IMG/VR virus record: IMGVR_UViG_3300043446_001706
Span: 1 to 42,302 of that record
DNA from: a virus
DNA: 42,302 nucleotides
Reading direction: 5' to 3' (one strand)
Shown here: in pieces, positions 8,439 to 16,217 of the stretch
Position numbering within the stretch: position 1 is the stretch's first letter
Layout: the number at the start of each line of letters is the position of its first letter
Notes under the pieces: generated by a model
Databases searched by the model: none
Seen by the model: only the letters and a program-made list of their open reading frames with translations
Told to the model about the DNA's origin: nothing
Position numbers and translations under genes: made by a program

Positions 8439-10353
8439 ATCCCTTAATATCCACAACCTCACAAGCATCACTCGTACAAGCAAACGTCTGAGAGGACTCA
8501 GTATTATCCTCCAACTCGTACTCAGCAAGTCTCTCCCACTCAATCACACTAGGAGACTCCTTCACAAGAGCATCATACTCATCCTTACTAATAGCCTCAT
8601 ACGGAGCCTGACGATACGTATGATCACTCTTAGGTAAGAAACTAATACCACTCACCTGATCAAAATGATCATACACCCAAGCACCAACACTCATCCACTC
8701 ATGCTCAGCAACACTCACAGTAATACTAGGCTTATGCTCACACCAATACTCCTGATAAGCCAACCATAATTCTAGATGATCAAGCGCCGTCAACTCGCCA
8801 CGATACGTCGTAGGAGACTTCTGAGGAAACGAGAATACCATCATATTCTCAGGATTCATAACATCAGCCTCACAAGGAACACCACTATCAACAAGGAATT
8901 GAGTCAATGGGTCCTTGACATCTCCACGTACACGACGAATATAATACTCAGAATAACGAGGATGAATGCCACTAGCGGAATCCACCAACTGAGACACAGT
9001 ACCACTAGGCTTAACACAAGTAATAGCAGTAGACTGCGGAATACCAATTGCCTTAGCATACTTCTCATTTGTAGTTACTGCAACCTTCCTAAGATCAGGC
9101 AAGAGATTACCCAACTGGTATACACCCTTACCAACCATAATCTTATTATCAAAGATACCTGTTAGCGACACTCCAAGCAGACGCTCTTCTTCCGTGTTCT
9201 GCTTCCACACTTTACGCAAATACTTAAAGTCTGTGAGAGTGGCTTGCATCGTACCAAGAATCGTAGCGAGCCGAACCTTACGCTCAAGTGAAGTTGGATC
9301 ATCATCAGCACGAACCACAACCTCAGTAAGATTACAAAACTGGTGCGGACGTAGAATAATCTCAGAGCATGGATTAGTGCCAAACGCATGATCGTACTCG
9401 CGCCTCCCATTCTTAGCGGCTTGCTTACGAGCAGCCTCACGATTAAAGATACCACGCTCACCACTCTTACTAGCATAGAGACTCATCCACTCTTCCATAA
9501 AAGCATCCATACCGGGAGTCTCAGAGTAGGCTACACTATTATTAGCGAGTGCGCGTTGAGGGTTATCAGTCCACCACTCACCACTCTTAGCATTACGCAT
9601 ACGACCATCTGAAAGATTACTAAGAGAAATAAGTGCGGAGCGGCGAACACCACCAACAACTACTACCTCAGCAATCTTACAAACAATATCATGACACTCA
9701 ATAGCATACAACTTGCGACCAGCAGCATTCTGAAATACGCTAATAACAAACTTAAATAAGTCCTCTAGAGGCTCTGGACCACTAGCCCTACCACCGAACG
9801 TCTTGAGGCGACTACCAGCAGGACGAACTTGACTCATATCCCATGAGGGGATCTGACCAGCATAGAGCATAGCGATCAACTCGCGGAGTGCCTTAGCCCA
9901 ACCAGCCTTAGAATCAGCGACCTTAATGATCGTATCCGACTGCTCAAAATGCTCATTCACAATCGGCAATTGGCTAACCTCATCACGCTCAACAGAGAAA
10001 CCAACACCGACACCATTCATAAGAATGTAAAGAATCTCATCAAAACAACGCGGATGATTAACTGGAGTATAAGAACAATTATAACCAGCAACATTCTCCC
10101 TAGCAAGAGCAGGCCCAGCAGTCATAAGTGCTCGCATACTAGGCATAACTTCTAGTCCAATAATAGCATCCAACAATTCGGCCTTAAGTGTAGGCTCCAT
10201 CTTATACTTATGCTTCTCACGAAGAGACTGATCAATGTACTCAATATACCGATTCACAGTCTCAGGCCAATATTCTCGCCGCTTCTCATCATCCAACCAA
10301 CGAGCATAACGCGAAGTTGCAATAAATGTTTGATAATCAGTAGGTAGACTCAT
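8437..10353 (-). CDS. nrdJ: class II (adenosylcobalamin-dependent) ribonucleotide reductase (638 aa)
   Basis: The enzyme makes deoxyribonucleotides for phage DNA synthesis, using adenosylcobalamin as radical source and a reductant from the host. All five expected catalytic positions can be placed: Cys in NCS (about residue 93), Asn, Cys and Glu in NPCSEI (about 327, 329, 331), and Cys in FCNLTE (about 340). PSGTVSQLVDSASG follows as the phosphate-binding region. A CTSDAC pair close to the C-terminus fits the swinging reducing cysteines. There is no partner small subunit, as expected for class II. The ATG at 10353 is chosen because AAAGGAGAAGT lies just upstream; an upstream ATG at 10368 and the longer open frame to 10374 have no such site. 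tRNA-Leu lies immediately upstream. Confidence 0.93.
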   Translation of the reverse strand: MSLPTDYQTFIATSRYARWLDDEKRREYWPETVNRYIEYIDQSLREKHKYKMEPTLKAELLDAIIGLEVMPSMRALMTAGPALARENVAGYNCSYTPVNHPRCFDEILYILMNGVGVGFSVERDEVSQLPIVNEHFEQSDTIIKVADSKAGWAKALRELIAMLYAGQIPSWDMSQVRPAGSRLKTFGGRASGPEPLEDLFKFVISVFQNAAGRKLYAIECHDIVCKIAEVVVVGGVRRSALISLSNLSDGRMRNAKSGEWWTDNPQRALANNSVAYSETPGMDAFMEEWMSLYASKSGERGIFNREAARKQAAKNGRREYDHAFGTNPCSEIILRPHQFCNLTEVVVRADDDPTSLERKVRLATILGTMQATLTDFKYLRKVWKQNTEEERLLGVSLTGIFDNKIMVGKGVYQLGNLLPDLRKVAVTTNEKYAKAIGIPQSTAITCVKPSGTVSQLVDSASGIHPRYSEYYIRRVRGDVKDPLTQFLVDSGVPCEADVMNPENMMVFSFPQKSPTTYRGELTALDHLELWLAYQEYWCEHKPSITVSVAEHEWMSVGAWVYDHFDQVSGISFLPKSDHTYRQAPYEAISKDEYDALVKESPSVIEWERLAEYELEDNTESSQTFACTSDACEVVDIKG

Positions 10354-10394
10354 ACTTCTCCTTTCCATGTACACTTTTTATTAGAAAATAAACA

Positions 10395-10476
10395 TAGGGC
10401 CGAAGGGGGTCGAACCCTTATGCCCGAAGGCTACGGATTTTAAGTCCGCTGCGTATACCAATTCCGCCACGGCCCC
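10395..10476 (-). tRNA. tRNA-Leu (anticodon UAA)
   Basis: Cloverleaf with a GGGGCCG/CGGCCCT acceptor, discriminator A, and a class II long variable arm with CCTTCGGG at its core. The T arm is GGGTTCGACCCC, and the anticodon loop CTTAAAA gives UAA. CCA is not encoded. It decodes UUA and possibly UUG. It sits between the metallophosphatase and ribonucleotide reductase genes in the same transcription direction. Confidence 0.93.
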
Positions 10477-10481
10477 ATAAC

Positions 10482-11249
10482 CTACTTAGAACGAGCATTA
10501 ATCTTAATGCCACGCGCTCCATAACTAACCATATCAGGCTTACCATTCGTGATAAACCAATACCCATTACACCAACTAGGATACGTAGTCGTACCCTGCA
10601 AATACTCCGTTTGTGGAATATTAAAGAAACCACCCAACTCGCCAACAACGAACGAACCACTAGCATCCCAACCCATAGCACAATGATGCGTATGAGCAGT
10701 AAGGACATGACACTTCTTAACCTCAGCAATAGCAAGAGGATTATTCAACGGCGATCTAGAATAAGAATCAGGATGAGCAATGAAGAAACGCTCACGATTG
10801 CTAGTGATGTAGCAATGATCAAGATTGCTAAACCTAAGTTTACAACTATGTCGGGGAACATCCTTAAACACCTCCGTCATAGACTCAACAAACGATTCCC
10901 GATACTCAGCCGCCTTTGTATACCGATAATCATGATTACCACGCAAAAAGACAATGTTACTGAAATTCTGACAAAGAACCTCCATAAGGCTCTTAGCCTC
11001 ACTAATCTCCTTCTCAATACCCGCACTCTTCTGCTTCGGATAATATTGACTCAACGAGTCACCATTCAGAAAATCACCAGCAATGAGAAGATTCTTATAA
11101 TCACGAGACTCGTCAAGAAACTCGTTCACAAGATTAGCATCATACAATGGTACATGCCAATCCGCAGTCACAGCCCAATCACCCTTCAACTCAAACGGAC
11201 GATCAAGCCCAAACTCAAACCTACTTTTATCCTTGGTATCAACCCTCAT
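10482..11249 (-). CDS. calcineurin-like metallophosphatase (255 aa)
   Basis: The metallophosphatase signature motifs occur in order: DxH (ADWHVP), GD (AGDFLNGD), GNHD (LRGNHDYR) and a late paired histidine motif (TAHTHH). These bind two metal ions and the protein should be a soluble phosphomonoesterase or phosphodiesterase. Phage homologues lie in DNA-metabolism modules, and their substrates are mostly unknown. The start at 11249 has GGAGAG seven bases upstream; an in-frame ATG at 11264 would lengthen it by five residues. It overlaps the end of the sigma region 4 gene. Confidence 0.85.
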   Translation of the reverse strand: MRVDTKDKSRFEFGLDRPFELKGDWAVTADWHVPLYDANLVNEFLDESRDYKNLLIAGDFLNGDSLSQYYPKQKSAGIEKEISEAKSLMEVLCQNFSNIVFLRGNHDYRYTKAAEYRESFVESMTEVFKDVPRHSCKLRFSNLDHCYITSNRERFFIAHPDSYSRSPLNNPLAIAEVKKCHVLTAHTHHCAMGWDASGSFVVGELGGFFNIPQTEYLQGTTTYPSWCNGYWFITNGKPDMVSYGARGIKINARSK

Positions 11250-11535
11250 CAACCATCTCTCCATTCATAATATTAGTCAAGGTATCCAACCCATCATTCA
11301 AACGATAATTAATCATACGAGTCGTAACACCCTCATTGTGTGCTAGGTCCTGAATAGGCATACCAGAAACAAACACATTAATCAGCGTATAATATAATAC
11401 TGAATTATCCTTCTGCAATTCCTTCAAACCATACATAAGATCCATATAATAGTGTGAGAACGTAGAATCAGGATGCCGTTGTAGACTATAATAATTCCTC
11501 AGCAGATTCTCCACTATCTCCTTCTCGTACTCCAT
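11239..11535 (-). CDS. sigma factor region 4-like HTH protein (98 aa)
   Basis: The C-terminal half (MPIQDLAHNEGVTTRMINYR) reads as a helix-turn-helix of the sigma region 4 type that would contact a -35 element. The preceding helix has leucines spaced as in sigma-70 family proteins. There is no region 2. That region is encoded by the gene just upstream (11486-11821), whose end overlaps this start by 50 bases in another frame. The ATG at 11535 has its own site, GAGGAG eight bases upstream, so separate translation is plausible. The two products may act as a two-piece sigma factor directing host RNA polymerase to phage promoters; that is inferred. Confidence 0.65.
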   Translation of the reverse strand: MEYEKEIVENLLRNYYSLQRHPDSTFSHYYMDLMYGLKELQKDNSVLYYTLINVFVSGMPIQDLAHNEGVTTRMINYRLNDGLDTLTNIMNGEMVDEG

Positions 11536-11821
11536 TTAGAATCTCCTCATAGTCAACAGATTGATTATGCCTTAACCGTTTGGTATAACGCACCCAATCC
11601 TTCATCCGATTATAAATAATCCTACTAACTAGTTTAACGTCCTCATTCGTTCCTTTTTGTCTAAGCATATAGACTTGATTGACTGTATCAGGAGAACATA
11701 ACCATAATGAGATCATGCCCTCCTGATACAAATCATCATATTCTGCTGCTTTACGGAATGTATAAGCAGCCGCAGCGATGGCTCCCTTATATTCCCCGAT
11801 AAACTCTTCGGGGGTCCACAT
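11486..11821 (-). CDS. sigma factor region 2-like protein (111 aa)
   Basis: The YDDLYQEGMISLWL segment and the following RIIYNRMKDWVRYTKR helix match the layout of sigma-70 region 2, the part that binds the RNA polymerase clamp and reads the -10 element. The protein ends after an acidic tail (EGDSGESAEELL) and lacks region 4, which is in the overlapping downstream gene. Its ATG overlaps the SSB stop (TAATG), suggesting coupled translation. It could be the front half of a frameshifted single sigma gene, but the downstream gene has its own ribosome binding site. With no phage RNA polymerase in the window, a sigma-like switch is a reasonable way to turn on late genes. Confidence 0.7.
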   Translation of the reverse strand: MWTPEEFIGEYKGAIAAAAYTFRKAAEYDDLYQEGMISLWLCSPDTVNQVYMLRQKGTNEDVKLVSRIIYNRMKDWVRYTKRLRHNQSVDYEEILNGVREGDSGESAEELL

Positions 11822-12171
11822 TAGAACGGGAAGTCGTCGCCAGTCGCATCAGCAGCCACGGCCTGCTTCGTCGGTGCAGCACTAGGAGTAGCATCACCAG
11901 CGACACGCACAATCGTCGTAGCCGACAAATTATGATACGTGACCTGCTCACCCTCCTTATTCTGACCAACACTCTGCGAATACTTACCATCACAAACAAG
12001 GAAATCACCCTTGTTCACCGGGATACCAGCCTTCTCAGGCCAAATCGTAACACTAAAGTTCTTATTAGAACCGATGGCACGGATAACAACATCCCGCACA
12101 TCCTTACCACCAGCCTGACGGGTACGAGGATCAAACTGCACGATACCCGCAATAGTCACATACTCACTCAT
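11821..12171 (-). CDS. ssb: single-stranded DNA-binding protein (116 aa)
   Basis: An OB-fold-like N-terminal region (EYVTIAGIVQFDPRTR, then VTIWPEKAG and GDFLVCDGKYSQ) is followed by a short Ala/Thr-rich linker and a terminal ATGDDFPF tail. That acidic tip ending in Pro-Phe is the hallmark by which SSB proteins recruit replication and repair partners. The start at 12171 has AAGGAG nine bases upstream. The longer open frame upstream overlaps the resolvase gene and has no site. The protein should coat single strands made by the Toprim-helicase and split polymerase of this arm. Confidence 0.88.
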   Translation of the reverse strand: MSEYVTIAGIVQFDPRTRQAGGKDVRDVVIRAIGSNKNFSVTIWPEKAGIPVNKGDFLVCDGKYSQSVGQNKEGEQVTYHNLSATTIVRVAGDATPSAAPTKQAVAADATGDDFPF

Positions 12172-12493
12172 TATCTTGTTCTCCTTCTGTATACGCATCC
12201 CACATTTTGAGGAATGTCTTATAGGGTACAACTACGAATCGTCTACCAGATTTGGCTTCTCTCAAGAATAATGACCACTCACGGCCTCTAGCATTATGGT
12301 CTGCCTGCTTTAGGTCAGCATCCTTGAGAGATAACCTCTTCTGATACTTACATTCCGGTGCAAAACCACCGGGTAGATCAATCACATCAGGAACATCAAA
12401 ACCTCTAGGTCCTGTGCGAGTACCACCAAGATCACGAGCGACTTCACGCTCCCAATCCTTCCATTGTTTACTACGATTAGGCGGTAGGCTCAT
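12164..12493 (-). CDS. PD-(D/E)xK nuclease, resolvase-like (109 aa)
   Basis: The arrangement W-x-x-E-R-E near the N-terminus, then VPDVID and PECKYQK, fits the PD-(D/E)xK fold with an ECK catalytic triad part. The small size and single domain match phage Holliday-junction resolvase-like or recombination nucleases. It would process branched DNA before packaging or during recombination with the Rad52-like protein. The ATG at 12493 is chosen because GGAGG lies six bases upstream. It overlaps the neighbouring genes at both ends. Confidence 0.65.
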   Translation of the reverse strand: MSLPPNRSKQWKDWEREVARDLGGTRTGPRGFDVPDVIDLPGGFAPECKYQKRLSLKDADLKQADHNARGREWSLFLREAKSGRRFVVVPYKTFLKMWDAYTEGEQDNE

Positions 12494-12857
12494 GCTCATC
12501 CTCCGGTTGCTCATCACCCGGATCACGATTAACAAGAAAATCTACCTCATCCTCAACATACTCATCCCAAGACTTAAAATTCTCAGGAAGAATATCATGT
12601 AGATTAGTAGCAGCATCATGAGCCGCGATAACAGTAATAGCCTGCTTATCATCAGTCATGAGGTAAAACGGCCCATCAACGATAGCGCGAACAGTTAGAA
12701 ACTCTAACACGCCAGCGATAATACGACCCAACTCTTCCTCAGCGACCGTGCCAAGCAACTCTTGCATAGCAGACTCATACTCAGCCTCCGACATCTCAGG
12801 AGTCTCAGCACCCTGCCACTCACCAGTAAACTCTACAACATTATCCTCTGTATCCAT
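12477..12857 (-). CDS. acidic protein of unknown function (126 aa)
   Basis: A very good ribosome binding site (AAGGAGGTGAAGT) precedes the ATG. The protein is strongly acidic (Glu/Asp throughout, ending in EDEHEPTA) with one compact hydrophobic core at about residues 40-85. No cysteine motif, membrane segment or known catalytic pattern was seen. It sits between the Toprim-helicase and resolvase-like genes, so an accessory role in replication or recombination is possible. I do not recognise the family. Confidence 0.7.
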   Translation of the reverse strand: MDTEDNVVEFTGEWQGAETPEMSEAEYESAMQELLGTVAEEELGRIIAGVLEFLTVRAIVDGPFYLMTDDKQAITVIAAHDAATNLHDILPENFKSWDEYVEDEVDFLVNRDPGDEQPEDEHEPTA

Positions 12858-12868
12858 ACTTCACCTCC

Positions 12869-14149
12869 TTAGAATGCTTCGTTAGCGACAATTAGATCAA
12901 CTTGCCCATCAATGGTATCACAGATTTCTACCTTTGTCAAGCCTCCGGCTTGTGTTCTGCGACTCTTGAAATGGACGAGGTTGAACTTGTTAGGCCCAGT
13001 TTTACGAGCCTCAATACCACAATCAACGGCTGCACCAATGTCTGACGAGCCACGAGTCCTAACATACGAAGAAGTAGAATCACTCTTATTTGTATGGTGT
13101 AGGATAATTACGGCTGCTCCGGTTTCTCGGCATAGCACGTTGATTGAATCATTAAAGAGGGCAGCCATCTCACCAGCATTATTCTCATCACGAGTATGGA
13201 ATCGGGTGAGTGAGTCTAGTACGATCATACTAGGATCATATGCGACTGCCTCATCTAGTAGTTTATCAAAGTTACGGTCTAGTCGTACGCCTTGCCTATG
13301 CAAGTAGCGTAGATTATCTAGGTTTGATGCGCCTAGTTGTCGCAAGCGGTGATAGACTACATCATGCGGATTCTCTTCATCAATGTAGAGGACGCGACCA
13401 TTATTGGTTACTTCGTGTCCGATCCACGTATTACGATTATCTGCCATCGCTACTGCGAGTGAGAGGCTGATCCATGACTTGCCAACGTTAGGCTCACCAA
13501 CGATAAGAGTCGTATCACCCTTACAAATCAGACCCTTCACTAGCCACTCATAATCTGGCGGGGGCATAGTAAGATCAAGAGCCTTATAATGATATGTACC
13601 ATTGATACTCTCTTTGACGATGTTCTTGAAAATATCATTCGTATATGATTCAAAGAATTCGCATACGTCTTTTACATCATCGGGAAGCATGACGCGACGA
13701 GCCTTAGAACCTAGAATACCGCGCATCCTACCCCAAGCAGCATCAACAGTATTACGAGTATTATAATCAGTATCATTATCTAGGATTACAAAGACGCGAT
13801 CAAACTTCTCTAGGGGCTTTAGAATTTCCGGTCGAAATGTGTTAAATCCGGGCAATCCAAAAGTGTTCTTATATCCTTCTTGCCAGAGGCGCATCGTATC
13901 AGACTCGCCCTCAACAAGGAAACAATAATCACGCTTAGTATCTAGTTCTTGAGCATGATACAAACTAATCTTAGCACCCTTAGAGAAACGAAACTCGCGT
14001 TGACCAATCATCTTACGACTACGCTCACCCGTGTCATACGGTAGGATCAACCAATCATCACTCGCAGAATGCACACCAAACGCTTCTAGAGTCTCACCTG
14101 TAATACCACGCTCTGTTGCATACCAATTCTTATGAGCATCTAGAATCAT
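12869..14149 (-). CDS. Toprim domain-RecA-like helicase/primase (426 aa)
   Basis: The N-terminal half holds a Toprim fold with the acidic residue in LVEGESD (Glu about 80) and the DxD motif in VILDNDTD (about 124-126). The C-terminal half is a RecA/DnaB-type ATPase: Walker A in VGEPNVGKS (about 218-225), Walker B in MIVLDSL (Asp about 312) and ILHHTNKS after it. This is the T7 gp4 or AAA_25 plan, but the N-terminal zinc-binding primase module is absent. It may therefore be a helicase with a Toprim remnant, or a primase needing another factor. It should act at the replication fork with the polymerase pieces and SSB. Confidence 0.87.
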   Translation of the reverse strand: MILDAHKNWYATERGITGETLEAFGVHSASDDWLILPYDTGERSRKMIGQREFRFSKGAKISLYHAQELDTKRDYCFLVEGESDTMRLWQEGYKNTFGLPGFNTFRPEILKPLEKFDRVFVILDNDTDYNTRNTVDAAWGRMRGILGSKARRVMLPDDVKDVCEFFESYTNDIFKNIVKESINGTYHYKALDLTMPPPDYEWLVKGLICKGDTTLIVGEPNVGKSWISLSLAVAMADNRNTWIGHEVTNNGRVLYIDEENPHDVVYHRLRQLGASNLDNLRYLHRQGVRLDRNFDKLLDEAVAYDPSMIVLDSLTRFHTRDENNAGEMAALFNDSINVLCRETGAAVIILHHTNKSDSTSSYVRTRGSSDIGAAVDCGIEARKTGPNKFNLVHFKSRRTQAGGLTKVEICDTIDGQVDLIVANEAF

Positions 14150-14152
14150 AAT

Positions 14153-14887
14153 CTACTCCCAAACCCGAACGAATCCGATTACATCACGAACATTACGATC
14201 ACGATACATTACAGCACCACCATTAGAATCATTAGTGATACTAGTGTTACCTTCAATCGTCTTAAACCAACCATCCTTCACAGGAGGATCAACAACTAGA
14301 CCAACATGATTAGCAACACCATCCTGCTTCCAAGAGAAGAGAACAATATCACCAGCCTGTACCTTATCCTTCGTGATAAGATTCAGACCATTATCTTGTT
14401 GGCGAGCATCAGCAAGCAGGAAAGGACAATACGCATAACGTACCCCCTTCTTAAAATGCTTAGCATTAGCCTGAACATAACAATACGTTACGAACATTGC
14501 ACACCAAGGACCAATGATCCCATACCAATTAGAGAACATAACCTTATTACTATTCGGAGGATTCTCCTTCACACCAATAAACTGACGAGCAACCTCTAGT
14601 GCAGTATCACGAAGCGGACGCTTATCCATACGCTTCTTAGCGCGTTGCCGCATCAACATAGTAGGCTTACGATACGTCAAGAATGCTTGCAAACCAGAAT
14701 CATAAGTACGATCCACATTCGCATCACGATACCCTAGACGATACTTAGCCGCACTCGTAGCACGAGCAGTCTGCTCATCATACACACCACTCTTACCAAC
14801 CGTAAGACCAAACGCCTTAAGATTCTTCTGTGCAGTCTTAACATCATCACCCTTCATAAAGGGAGTAGTCAAACGCAACTTCCTCAT
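14153..14887 (-). CDS. endolysin with peptidoglycan-binding and CHAP domains (244 aa)
   Basis: Residues about 8-70 form a peptidoglycan-binding-type repeat (GDDVKTAQKNL, GVYDEQTARA, then a second shorter copy). After a basic linker comes a CHAP amidase/endopeptidase domain with catalytic Cys in GPWCAMF (129), His in ANHVGLV (194) and the TIEGNTS motif. It has no signal peptide, so release should depend on a holin. The gene sits inside the DNA-metabolism arm, as gene 3.5 does in T7, and not next to the holin-like gene at 6877-7077. Wall cleavage by the CHAP domain is family knowledge. Confidence 0.9.
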   Translation of the reverse strand: MRKLRLTTPFMKGDDVKTAQKNLKAFGLTVGKSGVYDEQTARATSAAKYRLGYRDANVDRTYDSGLQAFLTYRKPTMLMRQRAKKRMDKRPLRDTALEVARQFIGVKENPPNSNKVMFSNWYGIIGPWCAMFVTYCYVQANAKHFKKGVRYAYCPFLLADARQQDNGLNLITKDKVQAGDIVLFSWKQDGVANHVGLVVDPPVKDGWFKTIEGNTSITNDSNGGAVMYRDRNVRDVIGFVRVWE

Positions 14888-15120
14888 ACATAACTCCTAA
14901 CTGTATTAATTGCTCGTTGTTCCTCAATATAAATCAACCGCTCAATATACCATTGAGCCTTACGAAGATCCTCAATACCATTCTTATAACGATACCGAGA
15001 CACATACTTTAGTACATTACCCTGATGATAATCAAGTCCCAAACCCTCAATAGCAGTAATAACTTCCATATCACCTTGAGTATAATGCTTCGGACTATTG
15101 ACAGGATCATCAAGCGACAT
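14884..15120 (-). CDS. DUF3310 protein (78 aa)
   Basis: Starts with VNSPKHYTQGDMEVI and continues with GNVLKYVSRYRYKNGIEDLRKAQWYIERL, the full signature of the phage DUF3310 family. These small proteins lie next to replication genes in many phages. A nucleotide-kinase-like role has been suggested by annotation but is not established. The start overlaps the HNH gene end, and the stop overlaps the endolysin start by four bases, so it is part of a tightly packed operon. Confidence 0.88.
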   Translation of the reverse strand: MSLDDPVNSPKHYTQGDMEVITAIEGLGLDYHQGNVLKYVSRYRYKNGIEDLRKAQWYIERLIYIEEQRAINTVRSYV

Positions 15121-15484
15121 TATTTAGTTCCTTATGGATCTGCCTATGACAAGGACGACACACCGGAACACACTTATCAATCTCATTCTGCAAGGACGTA
15201 GCAGACCTATGATAAATAGCAGTAGAAATATTAATCTCCTTCTCCTTAGGATCAAGATGGTGAAGATCAATAAGCGACGGGTGAAGCAACTTACCACAAC
15301 AATGACAAGGCTTATACTTTGCCGCCGCTACAATGCCACGATTAACTGTAGCCTGTACGTCCGTCTTAGCACGACGACAATCACGACACAAACTCTCCAC
15401 GCCATACCTACCCTTCTTATCCTTATAATACTGACTCGTATGCTTAACTTCCTTACAATGAGTACACTTCTTATAATTATCCAT
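15110..15484 (-). CDS. HNH endonuclease (124 aa)
   Basis: Three Cys-pair zinc sites (CTHCKEVK, CRDCRR, CHCCGK) lead into the HNH core: LIDLHHLDP, then a variable helix, CVPVCRPCHRQIH. The ATG at 15484 is preceded by AAGGAG and overlaps the end of the polymerase C-terminal gene. Such free-standing HNH enzymes are usually homing endonucleases that cut an unoccupied allele and spread themselves with flanking DNA. Its place directly downstream of a broken polymerase gene makes it the obvious candidate for causing, or once having caused, the split. Confidence 0.87.
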   Translation of the reverse strand: MDNYKKCTHCKEVKHTSQYYKDKKGRYGVESLCRDCRRAKTDVQATVNRGIVAAAKYKPCHCCGKLLHPSLIDLHHLDPKEKEINISTAIYHRSATSLQNEIDKCVPVCRPCHRQIHKELNNVA

Positions 15485-16217
15485 TATACGGCTCCTTATC
15501 TGCCCAGTTAGTATAACTAATTTCACAATCTGTTTCTATTCTAACGAACTCTTCTACAGTATTATTCCCCATAAGTGTTGGAATCTGATTAACTAGTGTA
15601 ACGATTTCGTTACGATCAGCATCTAAGATCAACTCGTCATGCACGATATTTACAATGTGTGTAGCATAATTTGCATATAGATACTTGTCTACTCGTACTA
15701 CAGCATCCCGCATTAGATCCGCTGCTGACCCCTGAATAAGAGCATTCAACGCCTTATGGGACTCTAATACGTGAAGCCTACGACCATACAAACTCTGGAT
15801 ATAACCACGCATATCCAAGGTTTCTGCGATACTTTGGTTTAATAGTTTGATTCCCGGCCTTGTATCATGATACGCAGCAAGCAATCGTTTAGCCTCCTTA
15901 TAGTTTACTCCTAATTGTCGCATGATTGTAGGAGTGCCACCACCATAGATGATACTAAAGTTTAGTGTCTTACCCACTTGCCGCTGCTCGTCTGTGATGC
16001 TGTCAGTAGCGTATAGTCCTTTGGCGGTAACAGCATGAGGATCTGATCCATTGTTAATCTCGTTCGCCAACGAATGGTCGTTGATTGCCGCTGCCAAGTA
16101 GTATGCGAGCAGCCTGACTTCGATGGCTTTGTAGTCGAAAAATAGGAATGCATCAAGTTTGGGTAGAAACGCTCGTTTGACATCCTTTTGACTCCTTGGA
16201 ATATTCTGTACGTTCAT
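15477..16217 (-). CDS. polA: family A DNA polymerase, C-terminal piece (palm and fingers, 246 aa)
   Basis: Begins with MNVQNIPRS, which in intact family A polymerases lies inside the polymerase domain just after the TGR-L/M-SS motif. It carries motif A (FFDYKAIEVRLLA, Asp 28), motif B or O-helix (RQVGKTLNFSIIYGG, Lys 83, Tyr 91) and motif C (IVHDELILD, residues 193-195), so all catalytic residues for nucleotide addition are here. AAGGAG eight bases before the ATG lies in the end of the glycosyltransferase gene, whose stop overlaps the start as ATGA. Activity would require assembly with the separately made N-terminal piece (16978-17919). Confidence 0.93.
   Translation of the reverse strand: MNVQNIPRSQKDVKRAFLPKLDAFLFFDYKAIEVRLLAYYLAAAINDHSLANEINNGSDPHAVTAKGLYATDSITDEQRQVGKTLNFSIIYGGGTPTIMRQLGVNYKEAKRLLAAYHDTRPGIKLLNQSIAETLDMRGYIQSLYGRRLHVLESHKALNALIQGSAADLMRDAVVRVDKYLYANYATHIVNIVHDELILDADRNEIVTLVNQIPTLMGNNTVEEFVRIETDCEISYTNWADKEPYNG

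Noticed and set aside
11486-11535. Sequencing frameshift in a single sigma gene
   Set aside because: Not fully excluded, but the second frame has a good ribosome binding site and the frames overlap by 50 bases, as other gene pairs in this genome do; reported as a two-gene factor instead.
12041-12063. CACTAAAGTTC inside the SSB gene as a third copy of the shared loop motif
   Set aside because: It lies within codons and lacks flanking inverted repeats, so it is likely chance.
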